Source: Schizophyllum amplum (lineage: Eukaryota > Basidiomycota > Agaricomycetes > Agaricales > Schizophyllaceae). Taken from it: DNA of 64,000 nt. The notes below the pieces were generated by a model. It worked only from the letters and a program-made list of their open reading frames with translations. It had not been told where the DNA came from and made no database searches. Position 1 is the first letter of the stretch. Each line of letters starts with the position of its first letter. Positions 32,752 to 46,200 of this stretch are shown in pieces. Made by a program: the position numbers and the translations under genes. The DNA lies in NCBI GenBank assembly GCA_007026445.1, contig VDMD01000072.1, positions 62,001-126,000 of the forward strand, read 5' to 3'.

Positions 32752-35512
32752 CTAGCCTACGCGCCGACGTTTGCTGCTGCTGTTGGTGTTTGTTGTGGCT
32801 CTGGAATTCGACCTTGTGGCACGTGAACTGCTTGGCCCGCCCTTCGCGCGAGCACGTGTGTTGACTGCGGGAGCGGAAGACGCGCTTGCGCTTGCTCGAG
32901 CGCGACTAATCGGCGGGGGCGGTGGAGAGGCCTTGCGCTTGACAGCTGCTAGTCTGTGAAACAGTCAGTATTGGCAAGGCATGTTGAAAAGAGCGCACCG
33001 TTTGGGCTTGCGAGCTGTTTGCACCAAAGCTTCAAGCGTCTGTCGGAAATCATCGCACGCCAGATCCCAGTCGTGCCAGTTCTTCGCATCTACGACGCCT
33101 GTATTCACCGCTTCACCCCACCAAAGCAAAGTCATCACAACCTGCACCAATCCATTCCTTCCACACGTCAGCTCGAGCCCTTGCCAATCATCCGGTGAGG
33201 TCAGACGCGCGAGGAATGTCTCGACATCGATCAAGCCACCGCCGGCGACGCCTGCCCGCATGGAGACAATGGCAGCCCACCATAGCCACCACTTCTCACG
33301 GAAAACAGGGACCTCGTCAATGTTGACGGTGCGCTGGTACCGCCGTACTCCACCTCGCGCCCATGTCACGTACTCCTTCGGTCGCAAGTCCTTCACAACC
33401 ACCTTCCGCCCGAGGTCATCCCGAGGCCGCCCGACAAAGTTTTCGTAGCGCAGAAAGGCAGAGACTGTAGCTGCCCAAGACATGCCCCATGTTCGACCTC
33501 GCGCACACGCCTCGAGCGCACCCGAAAGATGGTCCGGCCAGTCGCGATGGGGCTTCGTGCTCCACACACTGTGATCCTGCCCATTGTCCTCGTGCACGTG
33601 ACTGGCATGCGCAGCAACACGCGCAGCAGCGGGAGGAAGAACGACAGAGGGGGAAGAGGGTGCGGAAGCAACAACGGAGGCAGGCCTGGGCTGATCTTGA
33701 GATTCCTCGTGGAACACAGGCAGCTCGTGCTCAGACTGGTCGGGCTGCAAGGCCTCCTCCGAGTCAGACACCGTAGGGTGATCGCCATCACAGTCCACCT
33801 GCCTGTCAGAAGCAAGAGAGGAGGAGTCGTTGACAGTATGAGCAGGATGAATGGTGGTGGCAGTGGTTGGTGTTGTCGACGTGACGGGAGATCACCGCGG
33901 TGAGTCGATCCAGTGAGCGATCCAGTGAGGTCGGGTTGCACACATGGCTCCTCATCCTCTAGAGATTGAGGGCGAGCCAAGGCCAAGTCCAGCTGCCAGG
34001 AGGGCGTATCCGAGGAGGGTGTTTCCGTACGAGTAAGAGGTTCAACAGCTACCTGTAGCGGTGCTGCCGATGCCGCTGATGAAGACTCCATTGGCACCGG
34101 TGATTGAGAACTAGCACTCGGCTCTTCAGTGCCGGCATAGGCTGAAGCTGGCGCTGGTGTGCCGTATTCTGTTCCCGGCCGTGCGCGGGTGCGACACTCT
34201 TCGTCTGCTATAGTAAGGAGTCAGAATCAGGATGCCCAAGTATCTCGAGACGCCAAGGTGAGAGAAAAGACGTACTGTAAATGCGATGCGCGAACCCAAT
34301 GAAGCTATCCGACACATGTGAGTATGTCTGATGCTCCGCCTCGGGCCAGATCTGTTGTAGGTCTGGCGTCCGTCCACTATGGGCGCTAGTAAACAGGTAA
34401 GGATCATCATATTGCCAGGTAACTCAAGCACTAAGACGCACCCCAGCATCCCAATGCGTCCTCCCTCATCAGGCATAGGACCACAGATGAGTATAGAGGT
34501 AAGCAGGCCAAACTTGCGCGCAAGAGCATCCGCAAGTGGCTGAAGGACGAGTGGAGCGACCTCGAGCGCACTGTAGAGAAGATCAATACCCAAACTGTTG
34601 CAATATGTGGTCGACATACTCAATATAATCCTCAACTGTCTTCGGAATCGTGCGCTGCAGGGCCGCCGACGTAGTCTGGGACTGATGCTGATGGTCGGCG
34701 TCGCGTTGCCGGCGCAGTTCCTCTCGGAACTGCCAAGGCTCCTGCTCCCAGCGGCGCTTCGTCACTGAACGCACGGTTGTAATACGCTCCAAAGTTGCGG
34801 GTCGAGTTTGCGGATCTTCGCCGCTCTCTCTCCAAGTCTGAAGTGCGGCCTGGTAAGCCTCATTCTGCTTGCTCCATTCCTCGTTGACGGTGTCGGCCAC
34901 ACGCTCGTCATAGTACTTGCGGGAGTAGTACTCAAGGTCGGAGGGCTTGCGGGTGTTCTTGTGCTCGGAAGCAACGAGGCTGAGAAGAATCTTGTCCGGA
35001 TCGACGCGCTGCTTCTTCGAGCGAGCATGGTCCAGATACCACTGTTGAATGCGCTGGAAAGGCATCAATATCCGGCCACTATGGTAGGCAATGCAACATA
35101 CCTTGCGCATTGATTTCATCCAAGCCTGCCGCTGCTTGACGACGTCTTCCGCGACACCCTCCTCCTCGACAGCGAGTAGACATTTCGGGTCTGGGTCTGG
35201 GATATCCTGGTCGAGGTCGGTGTTGATATCAAAGTCGAAGCCGTATTTGCGGGAGAACATGAGGGTTATCCAGTCGTAGAATCGTCCCCGCGCCTTCGAG
35301 TCGCCGTCGCAAGCACGCCACTGCGGCAGATATCTCTGGAAGAACGCAAGCTTCGTGCCGTTGACCCATACCCGCACATCCGACCGACCAGTCTTCTCTG
35401 GGTCCGGTGCGGCAGGTGGGCTGAGAGGGGTTCTGTCACAGGAGTCTGGCGCTTCGGCTTCGGCAGGAGGAGGTAATTCGTCGGGAAGCGGAGGCGAATC
35501 GTCGAGGAGCAT
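32752..35512 (-). CDS. WWG-family protein 2 (within giant element)
   Basis: The gene starts at ATG 35512 and ends at TAG 32752-32754. Splice-joined segments give the middle module LQPLADALARKFG, ILICGPMPDEGGRIG, then AHSGRTPDLQQIWPEAEHQ, homologous to LGGPIPKYNGQ and neighbours in gene 1. The C-terminal module has WARGGVRRYQR, FREKWWLWWAA, CGRNGLVQVVMTLLWWGEA and a final helical DLACDDFRQTLEALV. A basic tail rich in Ser/Ala/Arg, ending KRRRVG, looks like a nuclear localisation signal. The junction near 33780-33890 linking the linker to the C-terminal module is unresolved, so a frameshift there cannot be excluded. The RING gene lies upstream on the same strand. Function unknown. Confidence 0.72.
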
Positions 35513-36125
35513 GGCGTGGAATGGCAATGCTGAGTGCCGCAGTGATGAGGCGTGCTGAGGATGAGGATAGCGCTGAGATAGGCGCCGAGGTTGAGGGTTC
35601 TAACCAAGTTCCAGAGGGTGGGACAGAAGGGAAGGGGAAAGAAGGAGAAGGGAAGGAAGAGAAAAAGAAAAAGAAGAGCTGTTGTCAGATGGTGGGTCGC
35701 CCGGGCTGCTCGGAGAAACAAGTCCGCGCTTCCGCTCATGTCGCAGCATAATTCTATTTATGCGCCAATTCTTGTGGACTTGGTATTGATGACCCTGTAT
35801 AGTGGTGGAGACTGAGGTGAGTCTGCAAGGCAAATCTGCGGCCATCAAATTCTCTCGATGCCTCGTGTTATTCAATATCCCCATAAGCAGCAATATCCGC
35901 GAGTCCGCGAGTCCGTGAATTCCCCCGCGTCCGGGAATTCTGAATGGCGGGCAATCATCATCAACACGGTACAGTATGTAAGGGTTGGGAGTCTAGGTCA
36001 TTCCACTACCAAAGAAAAGAAGTAAAGAAGATAGGAGATAGAGAGAAGGGAGCGGAGAGAGGTATCGAGTAGGTATCAAATTAGTAGCTAGCCTGTATAG
36101 TACCACCGTCGGCGCAAGAATAAAT

Positions 36126-37167
36126 CTAGTTGTTGCTCGCTGTCAGATATTCATTGATGATTGCATCGTCATCACTGTCGTCCTCATCCATCTCATACTC
36201 ATCCTCCTCCTCGTCAATCTCGTCCTCGTCAACATCCTCGTACTCGCTCCCCTCCTCCTCATCACTCCTCGACTCCACGTCGAAGGGCTGAGGTGATGAA
36301 GGTCCGGCGACAGGCGGTGCCGCCGCGCGAGGTTGAGGCCCATTCTGGACATCCCCGGCGAGAGTATACAGGTCCAGCAGAAGCTGCTGGTGGTACTTGC
36401 CCACAGGTAGAGCGACCTTCTTGAATAGTTCCCGGCATGTAGGGCATCGGCGCGGAGGACGAGGACCACCCTTCGGCCGCTTGCATACCGCGGCTATGCA
36501 GTTGATACAAAATATGTGTCCACAGGGCTGGAGTGCATAGGCGGTAGTGTTGGCTCCTAAGCAAATTGGACAGGCAAGATGGCGTTCAATCTCGTCCTGT
36601 TGGAGGCAGTAAGTGAGGTGAGTCGACTTTGACGAAGGTGGCGCTCACCCCACGCTCTTTGCGAAATGCGAGATCTGCCTCCATAAACGCGAGGTCAGCT
36701 TGAGCGCTGTCAGCGTCCTGAGCAGCCTTTTGCGCCAGCGCCGCCGACTCTGCAAGTTGCGCGCGAAGGTTCGTGTTCTCCAAAGCCTGAGCAGACGAAT
36801 CTGTAATCTGCTCGCGAAGGTTGTTGTTCTCGGACAGAAGGGCGGCAAGGCGCTGTTCCATAGACATGCTGGAGGTGCGCATGACCTTGAGCTTCTGTAG
36901 ACAGAAGTAAGCATCCGGTCAGTGCCTAGCATGAGCGTCGCGCACCTTCTTCGTGACCCCGAGCAACGCCTTCGACTTTGTCCATTCCTCAATGATCGTC
37001 TTGTAAGGCATTCTGCGCGCCGGGTGCTGTTCGATGATGTCGACAGTGGGGTCCGACTCGTCGTCCAGCTCGATTGCCTCGTCCCGGCGGCGGGGGCGGT
37101 CGGCTGGCTTGACCGCGGAGTGCGCGGGCTTTCGAGGGCCACGGGAATGAGCGGTAGGGCGCAGCAT
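36126..37167 (-). CDS. RING-finger protein with coiled coil, putative E3 ubiquitin ligase
   Basis: Three exons start at ATG 37167. The N-terminal part is basic and ends EEWTKSKALLGVTKK. The second exon is a heptad-rich coiled coil (MEQRLAALLSENNNLREQI, DSAQADLAFMEADLAF). The third carries a C3HC4 RING: CPIC, then CGHIFCINC, then CPTC, followed by FKKVALPVGKYHQQLLLDLY and a very acidic tail to the stop at 36126. RING domains recruit ubiquitin-charged E2 enzymes; the target is unknown. The order coiled coil then RING recalls BRE1- or TRIM-like proteins. It sits upstream of and parallel to WWG gene 2 inside the giant element, so the two may be co-expressed. Confidence 0.8.
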
Positions 37168-37199
37168 GCCGAGAAAGAGCGAAGAAGAAGAAGAAAAGG

Positions 37200-40100
37200 A
37201 GTGTGGGCTGTGTAGACGAGGGATGACTGGAACGAACGAGGAAAGCGAGGGTATGGGTGGTATGGGTATGGGCAGATGAAAGAGGAGCAAAAAGTCCGCA
37301 CTTCGGAATCACCCAATTTTATATTTCCGTCAAATTCCGTGGATTTTGAAGGCCGGGCATCAGGGTCATGGAACTGCCATGGGGAATTCTGAGATCTGAA
37401 CATAGATCAACATTCATGGAAGCGCACACTGCACTTGCCTCGCTGACAGTCACATTCAATGTGACCAAGGTGTGACAATATGAACCCTAGGTGTACTTCG
37501 TGCAGTGCGGGTCCTAGAAGGATAATGCCAGTGTATATCAGCTGTTCATATGGTATTCTATCTATGAAAAGTAACAGGCAGCTACATACGTACCGCACAT
37601 TATAGTATATGCCCCCAACAGTCATCTGCGCGGAGTCGCGAAGGTCTGGGTCGGCGAGTGTGAAGTCTGAAGTCTGCGAACTTTTTGAGATGCAGACAGG
37701 GAAAGACTGATAGAGTAACGGGGCACTCGAGTGATGGATGCAGGACGAGATTGTGAATCACCCGGACCGTTCACCGAAGTCTTATTCTCACGCCCCTGTT
37801 GAGCAAGAACCTAGGTGTACTTTGTGTATGCCGGGTCTGTGGACCCAAAGAAGATGCAATTAGGGCATATATGTGTCTTAGCTACCCCTATAAAGTCAAT
37901 GCAGCCATACAACTCATTCAACACCTGGATACCTGCAGTCAGTGCCATCTCGGCTTTTGCCGCTTACTCCTCGAGTGGCGTACGCGAAGGAAGAGCGAAG
38001 GAAGACAGGGGCAGGCAGGGCAAAGAAGTGGTATGGTAAGGAAGGCTAAAGGGCGTTCTGAAGTGGCATAAGGCGAGCTGGGCAAGGGAAGGGGATCTTG
38101 AGGGGCGAGGCGGCAAGAGGGACGCCAAGGCGGGGCACTGTGATGGGAAGTGGAGATGCGCTCTCGCATCGCCCACCCTTTACGACCTTTGCCCATTCTT
38201 CGCTTCGCGCACATCCAAACCAACCATGAACTATCTATAGGTGTGTGAACTATTCCACCATCATACCACCACCACCATGCAGCGTATTATCTACAGATCT
38301 ACAGTGCGGCGCGACTGATCGCCATCCTCGACCACTGAGCCGAGCGTCCTCTCCAGTCACTTCGGCTCCCTCCTCTCCCTCCCTCCCTCTCTTCCCCTCC
38401 CTCCCTCGTCGCCGCCCACGCCTGCCTGACATATGAGCAGCCCCCTCCAAAGCCCCGCCTCCGTTCTTCAATCCAAGGCAGGCACGCGAACCGCGCCGTC
38501 AACCGTCAAACCGCGTACGTTGCAGGTGTCGGGCGCTTGCGTTACTTACTTACTGTTATATTAGCAGGGCGAGTACGAAGTCGAGGGCTCGTATTTATTG
38601 ACACTTAGACATTTAGACCTCCTTTTTACCTGAGAACCTAAGAGAAGGGCAAGAAGCGCATCAGGAAAGTACAATCTGCCTGATTGTCTTGAGAGTAAGA
38701 CGATCACAAGACGCGCATAAGACAGTCAGAGGTTGGTCAGAGGCGCGCAAGACAAGAAAGGCACAAGACAGCCTGTAGTACCTAGGTACAGCAAGGAGGA
38801 TATTTGTTGTGCATACATAGGCTACATGAGCTACGGAATATAAGCAGAGAACGCACGGCGCGCACGCATACGACGCACGCCGCGCCGGCAGCGCATGTCG
38901 CGTCAACTTTGCGTCAAGTGCACTAGGCCGGCCCTCAAGTGAAAAACGCACGTGACGGCCGAGATCGGAGCCCCGTCCTCCTTTCTTCTCCTCCGCGTGC
39001 GCCATTCCTGAGCATCTACCCTTTACTTTCCTCCGCGCTATTTGCCGCTCTGCGCTACTATGCCGCCGCGTTCTTGACGCCGCGCGAATAAAGTAGCGAG
39101 CGAGGAGCTGCCGCCCGTCACGAACAGGACGCTCCCACAGCTCAACGGCGACCTGACGATCAAGCGCGAGCCCGACAGCGGCGGGCTGAGCACGCAGATC
39201 AGCGATCAGCGACGGCATGCCAGCGCGAAGGCGGGCGGCGAGGAGCAACAAGCGTGCGTGCGTGTGCAAGTGCTTGAGGGTCTGTAGAAAGCTGACGTAG
39301 CGTCTTGCAGGCGCAAGGTGGCGAGTGCTGCCGTGAAGCGGTCTGCGTCGCGAGCGCGACACCGCCACAGCTGCCGTAGCGATTACGGAGCGCGATTCGC
39401 AGAGGAGCTGCTGGTGGCGGAGGCGTTAAGCGACAGACAGGTGCGTAAGCTAAGCTATGCATATGGCAATACCGGATGGACTAACTGTACAATATCGCAG
39501 GTACTTACTAGCTAACACATACGGCCGTCGTCCGTACCCCCTCCCCCCAAATCATGCTCTAACCAATGCAAGATGCTTACCATAGGTGCGTCTTTGCACT
39601 TCCCTTCGAACTGACCACCGTTCAAGGTACATAGAGACTCGGCTTCACGCGAGAAAGGCCTCGCCGCGAGGGTGAGGGGTGACGCCGCGACGCCGCGAGG
39701 AGGACGGGAGGGAGCGGGAGAGAGGGGGTTCGAGTCGGCTCTCAACGCCGCCAGGAGGACTGGGGCCCTGACGCCGTGACGCCACTAGGAGGACTCCGCT
39801 TGACGCGTCACGGTGCGGAGGGACTGGGGCTCGACCCAACGGCCTTGTGAGTAGTTTCATATGCCAACCTGTCCAGCCACCCTCCCTTATCCTGACCAGC
39901 GTGTAGACTTGTACTTGCAGTAGTACAGTATGTAGTAGTGGCAGTAGATACCCAATATAAGTGCATTATGCTTCATTATTATCGCTTGATTTGAGTGTCT
40001 GGAAGCTGGTCTAGCTGCCTGCTATAAGGCAGTTAAGGCGACTTGTTGATTCCTGATGTGGCTGAACTGAATCACGTGGGCAGATAGAAAACCTAGGTGT

Positions 40101-40392
40101 ACTTCGTGCATTTGATGCTCTTCCCCTCTAAATCTTGAAGAATACGAGAGATACAGTGCTCATCTATGGTATATAACTACACTGACATGGAGAATGAAGT
40201 GTGAAGGCGAGGAAGGGCACACCTTGCTCGCCGAGTATCAGTCACAGCTGGTGACATGTGTGACTTTTGTGACGCACGCTTCTCGCTTCTCGCTCTTGGC
40301 CGCGTCGCCGCGTCGCCCATCCTCCGTCACTCTGGTGTCCCTTGCTGCTTATACATTGCCTGCACTTCTCCTTTGTCCATCCAATTGCGTCT
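37200..40392. other. Intergenic, with three copies of an ACCTAGGTGTACTT repeat
   Basis: No supported gene. The motif CCTAGGTGTACTTCGTGCA occurs in the same orientation near 37491 and 40093, with a variant (ACTTTGTGTA) near 37810. The first two are about 320 bp apart, as for a small repeat unit or solo LTR. The 38661-39368 minus-strand frame has no recognisable content. Confidence 0.5.
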
Positions 40393-40787
40393 ATGCCTGA
40401 ACGAAGATGCTTGAGAAAGAACTGCGTGGATGGCAACAAGTGCCTGCATCGCAAAGGCAACAACGGTACACCGTATAGCGATGTGGCAGAATATGGTATG
40501 TGTATTCACCTCCGATGGTAAACAGAAATCGGCTTATGCAAGGCTATAGCACGTGTTGTTGTCCATCCAGAATGCTGTATGGACAAGGACAGCACAAAAC
40601 ACACGTTCAGCTTCCATCACGTGGCCGACGAGGACCCGGACTACCTACCCCTTCCCCTCCATCTCATGCCTGTCGTAAGACGCGGCGGTTCAGCCACCAA
40701 GAAGAAGAAGAAGGAGACAGTAGAGGCAGAGATTGACATTGACGAAGACGAGGATGACCAGTACGATGATTCCGACGAGGACGAGGG

Positions 40788-40822
<35 letters not shown>

Positions 40823-43087
40823 ACGAGGACGAGGTGGAGGACGAGGACGAGGTAGACGAGGTGGATGAGGTCGAGGACAATGAGGATGTCGACGCTGACA
40901 TGGACATGGATGAGGCGGACATGGATGAGGCGGAGGACGAGGTCGGCAAGAACGACGACACCTTCGAAGCCTTCGAAGACTCCTCTCCCAATACACCCAT
41001 GCCCTCCTCTTCTCCTTCACCTTCTTCGCCCATCCCATCGTCCCCTGTCCATTTGCCCGCTTTGCCCGCACCTTCCCGTACTCGGACAGTGTCTCGCCAG
41101 CGTCAAACCTCACGACCTATCTGCGAGACATGCACATTGCCATATATTCCTAGCGATCCCAATGCAAAGGTGCGTAAATTGATACTAATACATTCCCGGA
41201 CGCTGAGAGAGAATGATAGAAGAAGAGCGCATTTGCTGTACAGCCCAAGGAGCCGGACGAGGCAGCTGTCCTCGCTTTACGAGAGGAATCGATGCGAGTT
41301 AAACAGGTACGTCAACCTCTTTTTGTTGTATTCATGACAATGACATTCCTTTACAGGAATATGAAGAACTTCACCTGCGACCTGACGACAGAGCGGAGGA
41401 TATCGTGAATAAGCTGCACATACGGGCGAGGCGACGATGGTCGATCGTGGAAAGGAGATGGCTATACTCATCAATGACCATCAGAAGTGCCGCTATGTGA
41501 GTGCGATTTTGTGTTGACATTCACTTTGTTGACCATGGACACTCACTAGTGGGCCCTCCGAGTCTGCTATGCTACCGAGGGGCACTCCTTTGGAATGTTC
41601 ACGCACCAGTACACCAACATCGTCGCCCAGCCGACTGTTCCAAGGGGCAAGAAGAGCAGAGGCTTTCCTGTCCCCAGGAGTATTGTCTGGGACTCAACGA
41701 GGGTCCTCTCGTCACTCTGATAATGGCGCTCATCCGACCTGACCATAGTCTGGTTTTTGCTGACCACAACGTTCTTCTTACCATCCACGTCAAGAGGCTA
41801 CGACGGCCCTGTACGGCTGCCGATGCAAAGCCGGGAATGCATGTACGCCGTCGTCTCGCACTCCAGCATATAGCTAATGCTTCCAGCAGATCTACTATAC
41901 GTTGTGGAGTGCAAGCCATGGCCCGGACGCGGTCTCCGAGCCAGATCTGGCGCGCAAGAAACTCAAGACCTGGCGAGTGCGCAAGTTGCATGCGTATCAG
42001 AAACAGAAGAAGATCAGTGTCGAGTCGCGGCCCATCGGCCTCTTCATGAGGAAGTCCCAGCATCTCTTCAATGGTATTGGCGCCCAGGAGAGCTGTGATG
42101 TGTGCTTCATGGCGCTACTGAACCCTTGTGCGCCCCTCACATGGGTTCTCGTCAATGACAGCGTCTTTGACAGGCTGCTCAACGCGTACTTCGCATACGC
42201 TGCTGAGACGACCAAGATCGTAACTGGCTGGCCGCTCACCATCGTCCCTCCCAATATCAAGACGGGAGCTTATTCGCCATTCCAGTTTCGGGAGGACGCC
42301 CACAGGAAGTTCCTCTTCACAGTCAAGTGCTATCGACGGACGCACGCATGGCTCGACAGGGCTAGCATGGATGAGGCAATTGCTATCGGTGTACTTTGCC
42401 CACGAGCGAAGCACGCTTTGAGGTCCGCTGTTGCAAAAGGTGTGTCTCTTTTTGTCTTCGGCATCTGTGCTTATGATTTTTGCAGAATCGGACGATGTGG
42501 ACCATCCGCACCAGCCGATGTCGAATGACTTTCCCGACGCGAAGGTTGTGCGCGCGGGGACCAAGAAGACCGCAGTCCCGGTATATATTTTCATGATCGG
42601 CGGCGTTGCATTCCACTCTCCCTTTGTCGCCGTATTTGGGGACAAATGGAAATATCCAACGGTGCGCCAAGGCGACTTTTCACTCATTTTCATTGCTCAT
42701 CGGTGGTTGTGCCAGGCTATTTACAAGCCTCTTGTCGATCTTGACAAGATCCTCCTCGACAGTACGCTTGGGCCATTCAGCTTTCATGCGTTTTGCCAGA
42801 TGGCTTTCGCCATCCGCGAGTCGGCGCAGTCACTTCCACAAGGCAAGATCGGGAGGCCATCCAACCGGATGATTACGTCAGGGGCGGGCAAGCGGAAGGT
42901 GCCGCTGGCGAAGGACATACGGGTTTCCAAGCGAGGGTACGTGCCTTCGAGCAGGACCGCTCTCAGCCTGAACAAGAGGTCGGTGAAGCGCATGCGGGAG
43001 GATGAAGAAGATGAAGGACCGACAAAGAAGAAGGCGTCTACGTCGGCAGCCCTTATGTCGCAGTGGCTTCGTACAAAGCCAACATAG
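40393..43087 (+). CDS. Unknown multi-exon protein upstream of KDZ-2, possibly frameshifted
   Basis: Exon 1 (from 40393) encodes a Cys-rich start, CLRKNCVDGNKCLHR. A GTATGT intron leads to HPECCMDKDSTKHTFSFHHV, a long Asp/Glu tract (40735-40960) and CETCTLPYIPSDPNAK. Later exons give EYEELHLRPDDRAEDIVNKL, MVDRGKEMAILINDHQKC, CYATEGHSFGMFTHQY, PRGKKSRGFPVPRSIVWD, RPIGLFMRKSQHLFNG, and finally PVYIFMIGGVAFHSPFV and a basic C-terminus ending at 43087. One base appears to be missing near 41430 and one junction near 41690 is unclear. I recognise no family. The Cys/His clusters suggest metal-binding nucleic-acid contact. It is co-oriented with KDZ-2, 189 bp upstream of it. Confidence 0.55.
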
Positions 43088-43275
43088 ATTTTATATGTAC
43101 TCTGGTGTAGTCTGTTTGTAAACATCGCTTCTGATCTGTGCATGTGTAAGCCAGAAATTACGCTCTTTGTTTGTGTATGCTTACAGGTTACCAAATGAGG
43201 ATATTATTCAGCCTTCAGTGTTGGTGGGCGTGTTTGCTGCTGTCTTTCATCTGCCATGACTCGTAACCTTTTGGC

Positions 43276-46200
43276 ATGAAGGACAAGAAGCCCAAATTGC
43301 ACCAGCACAAGCCTTACAAGGTCACAAATATCGGTGCCAGCCCTTCCGGAAAAACTGTGAAAAGCGTGACGCGAACTGCTGGTCCCTCTGCGCGCGCAGC
43401 ATCCAGTACCAGCACCTCCTCTGCCCCTCCGCCACATCCCGATGGTACAGACGACACTTTCCAGCACACCTCCGCTCCAACCTTCTTGACGACCGCAGCT
43501 GCTGCGACTCCTTCCGTTCAAGCAAATGCGGGAAAGGTTCGTGATCGGACTACAATGAGTCTGTTTTCTGGCTGACTCTGTGCTAGCCAAGCAACATCGC
43601 CGAGTTTGAGTCTGTCTATGACACTTTTCTAGACGAGTACCTCAGGCTAGAGGGTCGAGGTGCGACTGAGGACCGCGCAACATGTCGGACGTGCAAGGCT
43701 CCAGCACCACGTTACCGCTGTCGCAGCGACTGTATGGGAAGCTGGTTATATTGTCAACAATGCATTGTTCGGAACCACCAGTCTTCCCCACTCCATTGGA
43801 TAGAGGTGCGCCTTGCAGCTATTCCATGCTCTCTCAAGAAACTGATGATTTTACAGGAGTGGCTTGAGGCCGGCATGTATTTCCGGCGCACAAGTCTCAA
43901 GGCGTTGGGTCTTGTCGTTCAACTCAACCATCCCCCCGATGGCTACTGCAAGCTTCCTCGATCAGCCAACAGCGACTTCACGGTGGTGCATACGAACGGA
44001 GTTCATAATGTCGCAGTCAATTTCTGCCGCTGTGAGCGAACGCTCGAGCATTGGCAGCAGCTCATGCGGTCGGCTTGGTGGCCGGGCACTATCTCGAACC
44101 CCCAGACCTGTGTTACCATTGCCTGCCTGCGACAGTTTCACAAATTACGGCGCTGGGAAATCTATCCGCCTACGAATACTACAGAGCCTTGGAGGAACTG
44201 TCTGATGAGGGCAGCACATTTACGGGTGGCAAGGTGAGTATCTGCTTTACTTCACTCGTTATGGTCATTGATCTAGCAAATTTGAAGGTCAACAAGCGCA
44301 AGGTTTTCGCATCCGTCATGCGGCAGTTTAGGCATCTCACTATGCTGAAGCGGCGGGCACGCGGGCATGCAGAAGATGGCATCCGAGGAACAAAGCCTGG
44401 CCAGCTTGCTCTCCCTTGCCCCGCTTGCCCTCACCCTACAAAAAATCTACCCGCGGACTGGGCATTGGCACCGGCGAGTAAACAGTACGTGTTTGTCTTT
44501 GTCTTTGTCAGGGAAGGTGTTCAAGTCCCTGACTACGCATATAGACATCTTTATTATTTGTTTATTGGAGAAGATGCGAACTTCCGCCTTTCGAACACAA
44601 TGGCTTCAAGCGAGGCGCACGATCCTGGTTTAGGCGACGGATGGGCGTACTTCGTACCCCGGCAGGACTACCTGGCGCATATCCGCATGCATACGTCCGA
44701 GGAGGACGTAAGTGCTACCTCCATATGTGAATACACAGATCGCTGATGTTTTCTCTAGATCGCCAGCTGCTCCGGCTTCCAGGCTGTTTTTCTGGCTAAC
44801 ACGAAACGGAGCCTAGGACTACGCACGACTGGAGTCGGAGCTGTCTCCTGTACCCGTCATAACGTGTTTCGTGCCAATGGTGTTGGTGATCTTCAAAAAG
44901 GCGAAAGGTGAGCAGTTCGGGCAACATACATGGACTGAAGCTGATTTCAGAAATAGATTCAGCAATATGACTTACATTCTGGCAGCAGCCTTACAAGGAC
45001 ACGCTGTTAAGCATGTTGTCTTCTCGTACGACATTGCCTGCATCTTCGAGGTCAACCTGCCACGACGCGTCGAGACACTCCCCATTCATCTACGCCCTGC
45101 ATTCGAGGGCCTCGATATCACGTACAGGGTTCCCAACTTCCCCCTGCCCGACCATGAAAAGAAATGCCATGCCCCGTATTCATTCCATACGACGATCGGT
45201 GGTGGCAAGACAACAGGGGAGTCGGTCGAGCAGAATTGGTCCATGGTGAACAAGTATGCTGCCCAGACGAAGCCCATGGGACCGGGCACACGTCAGGTGA
45301 CTCTCGACGATGGGTTCGGCGGTCAGAATTACCTCCGCATCAACTCCTGGGGTGAGCACTACACCATGCCGTCAACCTCATCCACTCATGCGTCTCTAGG
45401 GGCCACTGCTCCTCGCCGCCTTACTGCTGGTGTCAAGGACTATGTCGGCGCATATGTCGAGTTCGAGCACTTGCAGCGCGGCTTGGATGAACATATGCCC
45501 GGCATGACTCAGCAATGGATCCAGGAAGAGCAGGAGTGGCAAGCGGATCGATCAAAGCCCTGCCCGTACGAGTTCCGTATCAATTGTGAGTCTTATCCCT
45601 GTTCGGAAGCGCGCCCTAGCTAAACATAATCTCAGTTGTCACCATGAAGGAAGTTGAGCTCGAACTCAACAAGGAAGAAGCCCTCAAGACCGGCAATGGC
45701 ACGACGGTGCTGCAAGAGTCCACACCCAGCGTTTTCATCAAGCTTGGAATGGATATTCAGAAACATCAGTGCGTCTCATCCCTTTCCTTGTTGCAGTCAC
45801 TCATTTTCTGCTCTTCATTCAAAGGCGCCTGCTTCTCGTCGAAGTGAGAGCATGCAAGAATGCAACCGCGTCGCAGGAGCTTGATATATCGAAACGCCGC
45901 ACTGCACTCAAAAAGAAGATCACACGGTATCGTACGCTGCAACGCATCTTCATGCCGTGTCTGCGAGAGGTGTTGTCTGCGTCCGATGTCGCAGACTTAG
46001 ATGGCGATCTCAATGCGACGACAGAGTCGGTGCGCCTCTTCATGCCATCTGATATTCCGCGCACAGACCTCAGGACCACGGCATGTGTCGACGGTCTGCC
46101 AACCGTAGAGGCACGGCTTCGCATCCCGGAGGCTACTGAAAACCTAGAAGATATCCGCCGGGGGCTAAGGTCGAGGACGATGGCGACTCGATTTCGCAAG

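Noticed and set aside
38661..39368. 235-codon minus-strand frame
   Set aside because: No recognisable domain or splice context. Composition looks random.
39715..39745. tRNA-like B-box (GGTTCGAGTCGG)
   Set aside because: No A box at the right distance upstream and no cloverleaf could be folded around it.
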